Source of the DNA: Pseudomonas turukhanskensis | Lineage (GTDB): Bacteria; Pseudomonadota; Gammaproteobacteria; Pseudomonadales; Pseudomonadaceae | Length of the DNA stretch: 64,000 nucleotides | Reading direction: 5' to 3' | Assembly (NCBI RefSeq): GCF_027922365.1 | Contig: NZ_BSFN01000007.1 | Location: 124,001 to 188,000 of the forward strand | Shown here: positions 18,646 through 26,282 of the stretch, one piece after another | How positions within the stretch are numbered: the first letter of the stretch is position 1 | Layout of the letters: the number at the start of each line of letters is the position of its first letter | Made by a program: the position numbers and the translations under genes | The notes under the pieces: model-generated | The model's database searches: none | What the model was told of the DNA's origin: nothing | The model's input: the letters and a program-made list of their open reading frames with translations, nothing else

Positions 18646-19824
18646 TTAGTGCAGGGGAATATCGTGGGGGACCGCCTTGAGCCGCGGCAGCCACCAGGCC
18701 ACCGCGACATTCAGCGTTAACAGCAGCACCGCAAACACCGGCAACAGTGGCAAGCCCATGTGCGCGCTTAGCCACAAACCACCGAACCAGGCGCCCGCCG
18801 CGTTGCCAAGGTTGAAGGCGGCGTGACTGAGCGTGGCCGCCAGGCTGGCCGACTCGCCGGCCTGTTCCACCAGCAACAACTGCAAGGGCGTGGACACGGC
18901 AAAAGTGGCAATGCCCCAGCCCAGCAGAATCAGCAGGGTTGGAATTTGCAGATGACCAAAGAAATACAAGCCCAACACGAGTAGCGCACTGGTGGCCAAG
19001 GCCTTCGGCACCGCCCGTTGCACGCCCTTGTCAGCCAGGCGGCCGCCAAAGATATTGCCCAACGTCAGACCGATGCCCATCAGCAGGAGGGCGCCATTGC
19101 TCTGGTCCGGCGTAAAACCGGTGACCTCGCGCAGAAACGGGCTGATGTAGGTAAACAGGGTAAACAGCGACACCGAGGTCAGGCTGCACACCAACAGCGC
19201 ATGCAGCACCGGCGGGCGAAAAATGCCGGCCCAACTGCCTGCTGCACTGCGCACGGGCCTGGCCGTGGCCGGTAGCCAGAAAAACTGCGCCACGACGGTG
19301 ACCGCACCAATGCCGGCGACCACAAAAAACGTCACCCGCCAACTGGTGGTTTGCCCCAGCCACGCACCCAGCGGCACGCCTAGCACGTTGGCGATGGTCA
19401 GGCCGCTGATCACCATGGCCATGGCCGACGCTTGCCGATGGGGCGGCGCCAGGTCGCGAGCGAGCAGGGTGGCGCAGCCGAAAAAGCCGGCATGGCTGAT
19501 GGCGGTGGCCAGGCGCGCAGCCAACAGCCAGTGATAATCCGGTGCCAGCGCGCAGGCCAGGTTGCCGAGGGTGTAGGCCAGCATCAGCAAAATCACCGCT
19601 TGCCGGCGTGGCGCGCGGTCGAGCATCGGTCCCAACAACGGCGCGCCGACCACCACGCCCAAGGCATAGGCGCTGACCAGCAGCCCGGCTTCAGCCAGGC
19701 TTACATGCAGATCGGTGGCCAGTTCGGGCAGCAAGCCCATGATGATAAATTCACTGCTGCCCACCACAAAACCGCCAAGGGCGAGGGCAAGAAGGGGCAG
19801 GGACATAAGGGTGCGGGCGTGCAT
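18646..19824 (-). CDS. MFS transporter, DHA1 (AraJ/sugar-efflux-like)
   Basis: 392 residues with 12 hydrophobic segments. Motif A after helix 2 reads GPMLDRAPRRQAV; the first helix contains GGFVVGSSEFIIMGLLPELA, typical of the AraJ/PbuE/NepI group of proton-driven exporters. The substrate cannot be inferred. The start at 19824 has no clear ribosome site; Met at 19806 is possible. Confidence 0.83.
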   Translation of the reverse strand: MHARTLMSLPLLALALGGFVVGSSEFIIMGLLPELATDLHVSLAEAGLLVSAYALGVVVGAPLLGPMLDRAPRRQAVILLMLAYTLGNLACALAPDYHWLLAARLATAISHAGFFGCATLLARDLAPPHRQASAMAMVISGLTIANVLGVPLGAWLGQTTSWRVTFFVVAGIGAVTVVAQFFWLPATARPVRSAAGSWAGIFRPPVLHALLVCSLTSVSLFTLFTYISPFLREVTGFTPDQSNGALLLMGIGLTLGNIFGGRLADKGVQRAVPKALATSALLVLGLYFFGHLQIPTLLILLGWGIATFAVSTPLQLLLVEQAGESASLAATLSHAAFNLGNAAGAWFGGLWLSAHMGLPLLPVFAVLLLTLNVAVAWWLPRLKAVPHDIPLH

Positions 19825-19913
19825 TCAGCGGGGGTTCCAGATCGGGGCGAAGCAACGTCGCGGCTCGTGGCGGCAGGTTGTTTCGGGTAGTGCGGGATGG
19901 GTATTACCCTCAC

Positions 19914-19995
19914 GATTCTGGATTCCCGCCTTCGCGGGAATGACGGCGAAGCATTTAGTGACTCCGTCGTCCCCGCGAAGGCGGGGATCCAGAAT
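19914..19995. repeat. Inverted repeat, CCAGAATC/GGGAATGACG family
   Basis: ATTCTGGATTCCCGCCTTCG, then GCGGGAATGACGG, mirrored by CCGTCGTCCCCGCGAAGGCG and GGGGATCCAGAAT. Related single units are at 42470-42540, 42700-42762, 42870-42910 and 47931-47962. Confidence 0.75.
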
Positions 19996-20048
19996 AGGCC
20001 GGCAAACGATGATTTAACCGTAGGCCGCCTAAAAAGAGGCCGCGCATT

Positions 20049-21095
20049 TTAAGCGCTTTCACGCTCCACCAGTTCGCAATCGAGCAAATTAAGTCGCTCA
20101 AGCGGCTCGCTCGCTTCGACCACGCCCAACGCCTGCAACACCCGTAATGCCGCCACCTCGCCAATCTGCTGGGCCGGCGGCTTGATGGTGGTAAGGCTCG
20201 GCAGGAGCATTTCTGCGAACGCGTAATCACCAAATCCCATTACCGCGCAGTCTTGGGGAATGCGCACGCCGGCGCGCTGGCCCGCCAGCAAACCGCCGGC
20301 GGCGAGGTTGTCGTTGGCGAAGATGATCGCGTCTGGGCGCGGCGAGCGTTTCATCAGCGCGTCCATGGCCTGCTTGCCGCCCTCGAACGGCGTGGCATCG
20401 CTGCTGGGCACAAACACCCATGGCTCAAGGCCAGCCTCCCGCAAGGTCTGCGCATAGCCATCGCGGCGCTCCAAGGCGCTGAAGTCGCCGGCCACGCTGT
20501 TTTGCACAAAGGCAATGCGCTGGTAGCCCTTGCCCAACAGATACTGCGCCGCGCGCACGCCCACCTCATGGTGCAGAAACCCCACCTGCATCGGCGTGCG
20601 CTCGGGGCGGTAGTCCCAGATTTCCACCAGGGGAATATCCGCCTCGGTCAGCATCTTGTCGGTGCCCGGCGAGTGGAAATGGCTGGTCACCACCAACGCC
20701 GCCGGCGACCAACCGAGAAACGCGCGCACCGCGTTCTCTTCCTGCTCTTCAGAGAAATAGCTGGAAGCCAGTAACAGCTGATAACCATGGGCGGCGAGGG
20801 TGTCGCTAAAGCCCTGAATGGTATTGGCAAAGATCGGCCCGGAGATGTTCGGAATCACCATGCCCACGATGCGCCCGCGCGCCGACGCCAAGCCGCCGGC
20901 CACCAGATTCGGCACATAACCCAGCTCGTTGACCACCGCCTGGATGCGCTCGCGCAAATCCGGGGAAACCTGCTCCGGCTGATTGAAATAGCGCGACACG
21001 GTAATGGCCGAAACGCCCACCTGTTTGGCCACGGTGCTCAAGGTGACGCGGCCGGCGCCACGGCGTTTGCGGGTGGGTTCTTTGACGCTGCTCAC
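20049..21095 (-). CDS. LacI-family transcriptional regulator
   Basis: 348 residues from GTG 21095 (AGGAACGG ribosome site); an upstream in-frame TTG at 21146 would place translation inside an operator. The N-terminal LacI helix-turn-helix with hinge (VTLSTVAKQVGVSAITVSRY, then NELGYVPNLVAGGLA) leads into a periplasmic-binding-protein-like effector domain similar to the GntR/gluconate subgroup. It is divergent from a TonB-dependent receptor gene; the intergenic region carries two identical GTTAGCGCTAAC palindromes, the expected kind of LacI-family operator. Its effector is unknown; the family mostly senses sugars or related small molecules. Confidence 0.92.
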   Translation of the reverse strand: MSSVKEPTRKRRGAGRVTLSTVAKQVGVSAITVSRYFNQPEQVSPDLRERIQAVVNELGYVPNLVAGGLASARGRIVGMVIPNISGPIFANTIQGFSDTLAAHGYQLLLASSYFSEEQEENAVRAFLGWSPAALVVTSHFHSPGTDKMLTEADIPLVEIWDYRPERTPMQVGFLHHEVGVRAAQYLLGKGYQRIAFVQNSVAGDFSALERRDGYAQTLREAGLEPWVFVPSSDATPFEGGKQAMDALMKRSPRPDAIIFANDNLAAGGLLAGQRAGVRIPQDCAVMGFGDYAFAEMLLPSLTTIKPPAQQIGEVAALRVLQALGVVEASEPLERLNLLDCELVERESA

Positions 21096-21132
21096 AGTAA
21101 AAGCCGTTCCTGGGCGGGAAAGTGGCGGCCAC

Positions 21133-21144
21133 GTTAGCGCTAAC
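21133..21144. promoter_or_regulatory. LacI-type operator O1
   Basis: Perfect 12-bp palindrome GTTAGCGCTAAC, 38 bp upstream of the regulator start codon, so probably an autoregulatory site. It has the central CG of LacI/PurR-family operators. Confidence 0.8.
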
Positions 21145-21196
21145 AAAACAACATTCGTAAATCACTTTATGGAATATAAAAGTAATTTAATAGTAT

Positions 21197-21226
21197 TTGA
21201 CGCTCTATAAAACGTCCGCTGATACT
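21197..21226 (+). promoter_or_regulatory. Putative sigma70 promoter of the TonB-receptor cluster
   Basis: TTGACG at 21197-21202, 18-bp spacer, GATACT at 21221-21226. The second operator begins 7 bp downstream of this -10, so a bound repressor would cover the start point. Confidence 0.45.
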
Positions 21227-21232
21227 GGCGAT

Positions 21233-21244
21233 GTTAGCGCTAAC
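21233..21244. promoter_or_regulatory. LacI-type operator O2
   Basis: Second perfect copy of GTTAGCGCTAAC, exactly 100 bp from the first and 117 bp before the receptor start codon. Confidence 0.8.
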
Positions 21245-21361
21245 AAGCGCCATGCTGTCGCCACGCACTGCCACTCGTACGAGCGAGACCAGACACCGAC
21301 AGCCTCAACCCAAGCCCACCGCAGCAGTGGGCAACGTCTGGTCTACAAGGGGCAGTTCACG

Positions 21362-23599
21362 ATGCAAACCACCACTACGTTTATCGCCCGTCGCAGCCCG
21401 TTGGCTGTGGCGGTTTTGTTGGCTGTACTCGGCCAGCACGGCGTGGCCGCCGAACAGCCGGCCACCACCAGCGCACAGACCGACGATGCACCGGTACTGA
21501 GCGCCGTTACCGTTACCGCCACCCGCCGCGAAGAGTCGCTGCAAAAGGTGCCGGTTGCCGTCTCGGTGGTCGATGGCGAGCAACTGGAGCGCGACAACCG
21601 CAACAACGTCTCCACCATCGTTCAGCAAGTGCCTACCCTCAACTACCGCAGCGGCGCGTCGAACAAAGACACCTCGCTGTTTATTCGCGGTGTGGGCACC
21701 ATCACCACCTCGCCAGGCATTGAGCCCACTGTGGCTACCGTGATTGACGGCGTGGTGCTGGGCCGCCCGGGCCAGTCCACCCTCGACCTGCTGGACCTTG
21801 AGCGCATCGAAGTGCTGCGCGGCCCGCAAGGCACGCTGTTCGGCAAAAACGCTTCCGCTGGCGTACTCAACATCATCAGTAAAGAAGTGCCGGATGAAAC
21901 CCACGGCTACGTCGACTACTCGCACTTCGGCGGCGGCAACGAAAACCGCCTGCGCTTTGGCATCGGTGGGCGCCTGACCGACACCCTGAAAGGCTCGCTC
22001 ACCACCTTGCTCGGCAAGTACGACGGCAACGTGAAAAACGAATACAACGGCGACGACGCCAACGGCTACGACCGCAAAGGCGCGCGCGGCAAGCTGGAGT
22101 TCGAACCCAACGACGAACTCAAAGTCACCCTGATCGCCGACTACACCCAAGGCAAAGACACTATCCCCAACGGCGTGCTGACCAAGGTCGGCCCGGTGTG
22201 GGGCCAGGCCGTGGACAGCAGCATCAGCCCCAGCGACCACAACCGCAGTATCAACAGCGAAATGAACACCCGCGTCGACGACCGCAACCAGGGGCTGTCC
22301 GGCCAAGTAGACTGGGCGCTGGGCGACTTCACCCTGACCTCCATCACCGCCTGGCGCGGCTGGAACAACACCCAGTACCAGGACGGCGACCGCCTCGCAG
22401 GCATTTTCCCCGGTGCGCCGCAGTCCCACGACAAAGGCCAGCTCGACTACAACCAGTACTCGCAGGAATTGCGCCTGGCCTCGCCCAAAGGCGAGTTCAA
22501 CGAGTACGTGCTCGGCGCCTTCTACATGCACGGCAAGAGCGAAGAAACCTACCAGCGCGCGGTTACCCCGGTCAGTCTGGTGACGCAAAGCGGCCGCGCC
22601 GACTACGAGGCGATCAACGACAGCTACGCGCTCTTCGGTGAAAACACCTTCAACTTCACTGAAGATTTTCGCGGCATTCTCGGCCTGCGCTACACCCACG
22701 ACGACCTGGAATACAAACACGAGCGCGTCGTCACCGCCCCGGCCGCTGGCATTCAGCCCAACTTCGCCAGCGACGGTTCGGTGGACGAGGACGGTTTCAC
22801 CGGCCGCGCCGGTTTCCAGTACGACATCAACGACAACCTGACCAGCTACATCACCTACTCGCGCGGCTACAAAGGCCCGGCGTACAACGTGTTCTTCAAC
22901 ATGCAGCCGCGTGACACCCAGCCGCTGAAGCCGGAAACCTCCAACTCATGGGAAGTGGGCCTGAAAAGCAGCGCCTTCAATAACCGCCTGACCGCCAACC
23001 TGGCGGTGTTCCACACCGAGTATGAAAACTACCAGGCCAACTTCTACGACGTAGTCGCCGGCACCGTGGTAACCCGCCTGATCAACGCCGGCAGTGTGAA
23101 AACCGAAGGGGTGGAACTGGATGCTGCCTTCCAGGCCACCAGCCAGCTGAAATTCAGCGGCGCCCTGGCTTACACCCATGCCCGCGTCGACGAATTCACC
23201 TGCCCGGTGGGTGCGGCGTCCACCTGCGATATCAACGGCAAACCGCTGCCGTTCAGCCCGGACTGGAAAACCTACGTGCGCGCCGACTACAGCATCCCGC
23301 TGGACAACGGCCTCGACGTGGAGCTGAGCACCGACTACGCCTGGCAAGACCAGGTGCAGTACAGCCTCGACCAGAACGAAAACACTATTCAGGGTGCCTA
23401 CGGCATCTGGAACGCCAGCGTCGCACTGGCCGACTACAACCAGGGCTGGCGCGTGGCGCTGCTGGGCAAAAACCTGGCAGACAAGAGCTACTCCAATGGC
23501 CTGGCCTACAGCGGCACGCCAGTGCTCAACTACGCCTACCGCTCGGTGCCGCGTGATGACGAGCGCTACTTTGGCGTAGAGGTGCGTAAGGATTTCTAA
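21362..23599 (+). CDS. TonB-dependent outer-membrane receptor
   Basis: 745 residues from ATG 21362. A signal peptide (1-30, ending GVAA) is followed by a TonB-box-like segment (SAVTVTATRREESLQ), a plug domain with ERIEVLRGPQGTLFGKNASA and a C-terminal 22-strand barrel that ends in Phe (VEVRKDF). There is no STN signalling domain. It imports a scarce substrate across the outer membrane using TonB energy. Its place between a LacI-type repressor and a flavin monooxygenase/SsuA-like protein suggests an organosulfur or sulfonated-sugar substrate rather than iron; this is inference. Confidence 0.92.
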   Translation: MQTTTTFIARRSPLAVAVLLAVLGQHGVAAEQPATTSAQTDDAPVLSAVTVTATRREESLQKVPVAVSVVDGEQLERDNRNNVSTIVQQVPTLNYRSGASNKDTSLFIRGVGTITTSPGIEPTVATVIDGVVLGRPGQSTLDLLDLERIEVLRGPQGTLFGKNASAGVLNIISKEVPDETHGYVDYSHFGGGNENRLRFGIGGRLTDTLKGSLTTLLGKYDGNVKNEYNGDDANGYDRKGARGKLEFEPNDELKVTLIADYTQGKDTIPNGVLTKVGPVWGQAVDSSISPSDHNRSINSEMNTRVDDRNQGLSGQVDWALGDFTLTSITAWRGWNNTQYQDGDRLAGIFPGAPQSHDKGQLDYNQYSQELRLASPKGEFNEYVLGAFYMHGKSEETYQRAVTPVSLVTQSGRADYEAINDSYALFGENTFNFTEDFRGILGLRYTHDDLEYKHERVVTAPAAGIQPNFASDGSVDEDGFTGRAGFQYDINDNLTSYITYSRGYKGPAYNVFFNMQPRDTQPLKPETSNSWEVGLKSSAFNNRLTANLAVFHTEYENYQANFYDVVAGTVVTRLINAGSVKTEGVELDAAFQATSQLKFSGALAYTHARVDEFTCPVGAASTCDINGKPLPFSPDWKTYVRADYSIPLDNGLDVELSTDYAWQDQVQYSLDQNENTIQGAYGIWNASVALADYNQGWRVALLGKNLADKSYSNGLAYSGTPVLNYAYRSVPRDDERYFGVEVRKDF

Positions 23600-23610
23600 A
23601 CCAATACCGA

Positions 23611-23700
23611 TGTAGGGCGAATATCGCCAAAGGCGATATCCGCCGATTCACCGTGCTAGATCCGACGGCGGATATCCGCGATGCGGATATTCGCCCTACA
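23611..23700. repeat. REP-like doublet, GTAGGGCGAATATC family
   Basis: GTAGGGCGAATATCGCCAAA from 23612 and its mirror GATGCGGATATTCGCCCTAC ending at 23699, with internal GCGATATCCGCC/GGCGGATATCCGC arms. It separates the receptor from the monooxygenase gene by 202 bp. Confidence 0.8.
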
Positions 23701-23801
23701 TTCGGCGCATCACCGAGACCGTTTCACCTCCGCGTGCAAAACCCCGTGGCAACCGCCGCAGAGCGAGCCACGGCTTTTCCGTCAGAGCAGGTACAGATGT
23801 T

Positions 23802-25127
23802 ATGAGCAAGCAACCGCGTCAACTCAGCCTCGGCGCATTCTTGATGGCCGGCGGGCACCATGTCGCCGCGTGGCGCCACCCCGACGTGCAAGCCAACCCG
23901 CTGGATTTTTCCAGCTACAAACGCACCGCGCAGATCGCCGAAGCGGCGCTGTTCGATGCCATTTTTGTCGCCGATAGCGTGGCCGCCAGCACCGACGCCA
24001 TCGCCAGCCACACCTCGCGCTCGGTGTACTTCGAACCGCTGACCTTGCTGGCGGCCTTGAGCGCCGTTACCGAGCGCATCGGCCTGATCAGCACCGTCAC
24101 CACCAGCTACAACGAGCCCTACCATGTGGCGCGTAAATTTGCCTCGCTGGACCACCTTTCCGGCGGCCGCTGCGGCTGGAACCTGGTCACCTCAGACGCC
24201 GCCGCCGAGGCCTACAATTTCGGTCGCGACGCCCATATTCCCCACGCCGAGCGTTACGCCCGGGCTCGCGAGTTCCACAAGGTGGTCACCGGCCTCTGGG
24301 ACAGCTGGGCCGACGACGCGTTTGGGCGCGACAAAGAAGCGGGCCAGTTCTACGAGCCGACCAAGCTGCACGTGCTTAACCACGTAGGCGAACACTTCAA
24401 CGTGCAAGGCCCGTTGAACGTCGCGCGCTCGCCCCAGGGCCGTCCGGTGATTGTGCAAGCAGGCTCCTCGGAAACCGGCCGCGAGCTGGCCGCCGAAACC
24501 GCCGAAGTGGTGTTTACCGCGCAAACCTCGCTGGCCAAGGCCCAGGCGTTTTACGCCGACCTCAAAGGCCGCCTGGCCCAATTCGGCCGCCGCGAAGACT
24601 CGCTGAAAATCATGCCCGGCGTATTTGTCGTGGTGGGGCAGAGCACCAGCGAAGCGCGGGAAAAATTCGAGCAGTTCCAGGAGTTGGTCGAGCCGCAAGT
24701 AGGCGTCGCCTTGCTCGGCCGCATGCTCGGCAACTTCGACCTGTCCGGCTACCCGCTGGACGGCCCGTTGCCCGAACTGCCGCTGACCGAGAACGGCCAG
24801 CAAAGCCGGCAGAAACTGCTGACCGAACTGGCTGGCGCGGAAAACCTCACCCTGGCGCAACTGGGCCGGCGCATTGCCGGCGGGCGAGGGCACTACAGCC
24901 TGATCGGCACCGCCAGCGATATCGCCGATGAACTGCAAGCCTGGTTCGAAGGCCGCGCGGCCGACGGCTTCAACGTGCTGGTGCCGCATTTGCCAGCGGG
25001 CCTGGAAGACGTTGCCAACTACGTTGTGCCCGAACTGCAACGCCGCGGCCTGTTCCGCACTCAGTATCAAGGCAGCACATTGCGTGAGCACCTGGGGCTC
25101 AGCCGCCCAGCTAATCAATTTTTTTAA
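23802..25127 (+). CDS. FMN-dependent monooxygenase, NtaA/SnaA/DszA (LLM) family
   Basis: 441 residues of luciferase-like fold. Family blocks visible: LGAFLMAGGHHVAAWRHPD at the N terminus, AEAALFDAIFVADS, FEPLTLLAALSAVTERIGL, the SGGRCGWNLVTS flavin region, and GRPVIVQAGSSETGRELAA. Relatives (NtaA, DszA, SnaA, DmoA) use FMNH2 from a separate reductase and O2 to cleave C-N or C-S bonds. Next to an SsuA-like protein, C-S cleavage for sulfur release is the likeliest role. No flavin reductase is adjacent; a flavin reductase-like gene is at 59.2 kb but need not be the partner. Confidence 0.88.
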   Translation: MSKQPRQLSLGAFLMAGGHHVAAWRHPDVQANPLDFSSYKRTAQIAEAALFDAIFVADSVAASTDAIASHTSRSVYFEPLTLLAALSAVTERIGLISTVTTSYNEPYHVARKFASLDHLSGGRCGWNLVTSDAAAEAYNFGRDAHIPHAERYARAREFHKVVTGLWDSWADDAFGRDKEAGQFYEPTKLHVLNHVGEHFNVQGPLNVARSPQGRPVIVQAGSSETGRELAAETAEVVFTAQTSLAKAQAFYADLKGRLAQFGRREDSLKIMPGVFVVVGQSTSEAREKFEQFQELVEPQVGVALLGRMLGNFDLSGYPLDGPLPELPLTENGQQSRQKLLTELAGAENLTLAQLGRRIAGGRGHYSLIGTASDIADELQAWFEGRAADGFNVLVPHLPAGLEDVANYVVPELQRRGLFRTQYQGSTLREHLGLSRPANQFF

Positions 25128-25148
25128 CCCGCAACCGCAGTCCCGCTT

Positions 25149-25217
25149 TGTAGGGTGTGCTTCGCGCACCAGGCGATATCGCTGTGCACCCCATGGTGCG
25201 CAGAACACACCCTACAA
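25149..25217. repeat. REP-like doublet, GTAGGGTGTGC family
   Basis: TTGTAGGGTGTGCTTCGCGC at 25149, mirrored by GTGCGCAGAACACACCCTAC ending at 25215. Single relatives are at 27228 and 42798. Confidence 0.8.
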
Positions 25218-25239
25218 GAGCCGACCGTGAGGAATTTCC

Positions 25240-26280
25240 ATGACGTATCTCGCCAACCCCGACCGCTATCAATCCATGCCTTACCGCCGCGTTGGTCGCA
25301 GCGGCCTGGTGCTGCCGGCCTTGTCGCTCGGCCTGTGGCACAACTTCGGCGACGCCACGCCCATCTCCACCCAGCGCGCCCTGCTGCGCACGGCGTTCGA
25401 TCTGGGCATCAACCATTTCGACCTGGCAAACAACTACGGCCCACCCTACGGCAGCGCCGAAACCAATTTCGGCCGCCTGCTCAAGGAAGACTTCAGCAGT
25501 CACCGCGACGAACTCATCATCTCCACCAAAGCCGGCTGGGATATGTGGCCCGGCCCCTACGGCCAGGGCGGCAGCTCGCGCAAATACCTGATCTCCAGCC
25601 TCGACCAGAGCCTGCAACGCCTGGGGCTGGACTACGTGGATATCTTCTATTCGCACCGCTTCGACCCCCACACGCCGCTGGAAGAAACCGCCGGCGCGCT
25701 GGCCAGCATCGTCGAGCAGGGCAAGGCGTTGTATATCGGCATCTCCTCCTATTCGGCCGGCAAAACCCGTGAAATCACCGCGCTGCTGCGTGAGCGCCAG
25801 GTGCCGCTGCTGATTCACCAGCCGGCCTACAACCTGCTCAATCGCTGGATCGAAAAAGACCTGCTCGATGCCACCGACGAGGTCGGCGCCGGCGTTATCG
25901 TATTTACCGCCCTGGCCCAGGGCCTGCTCAGCGACAAATACCTCAACGGCGTACCGCAGGACTCACGCGTCAATCGCCCGGGCGGCGGCTCGCTGCTGCC
26001 CTCGCACCTGTCGGACGCCAACATCGAGCGCGTGCGCAACCTCAATGAAATCGCCAAGCGCCGTGGCCAGAGCCTGGCGCAACTGGCCCTGGCCTGGACC
26101 CTGCGCGACCCACGGGTGACCTCGGCCCTGATCGGCGCCAGCCACCCGGAGCAGATCATCGAAAACGTCGCCGCGCTGAACAACTTCGCATTCACTGCCG
26201 AGGAACTCGCCGAAATCGACCGCTTCGCCGTCGAGGGCGGAATCAACCTCTGGGAAAAACCTTCCACCGATTGGGAATGA
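25240..26280 (+). CDS. Aldo/keto reductase, YghZ/AKR14-like
   Basis: 346 residues, TIM barrel with the AKR tetrad: Asp in FDLANNYGPPYGSAE (catalytic Asp and Tyr), Lys in IISTKAGWDMW, and His in DIFYSHRFDPHTPLEE. The C-terminal NADPH-binding segment SALIGASHPEQIIENVAAL is intact. YghZ-type enzymes reduce small aldehydes such as glyceraldehyde 3-phosphate and methylglyoxal. Here it would suit an aldehyde left after the monooxygenase removes sulfite. It ends in an ATGA overlap region with the next gene. Confidence 0.9.
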   Translation: MTYLANPDRYQSMPYRRVGRSGLVLPALSLGLWHNFGDATPISTQRALLRTAFDLGINHFDLANNYGPPYGSAETNFGRLLKEDFSSHRDELIISTKAGWDMWPGPYGQGGSSRKYLISSLDQSLQRLGLDYVDIFYSHRFDPHTPLEETAGALASIVEQGKALYIGISSYSAGKTREITALLRERQVPLLIHQPAYNLLNRWIEKDLLDATDEVGAGVIVFTALAQGLLSDKYLNGVPQDSRVNRPGGGSLLPSHLSDANIERVRNLNEIAKRRGQSLAQLALAWTLRDPRVTSALIGASHPEQIIENVAALNNFAFTAEELAEIDRFAVEGGINLWEKPSTDWE

Positions 26281-26282
26281 CC

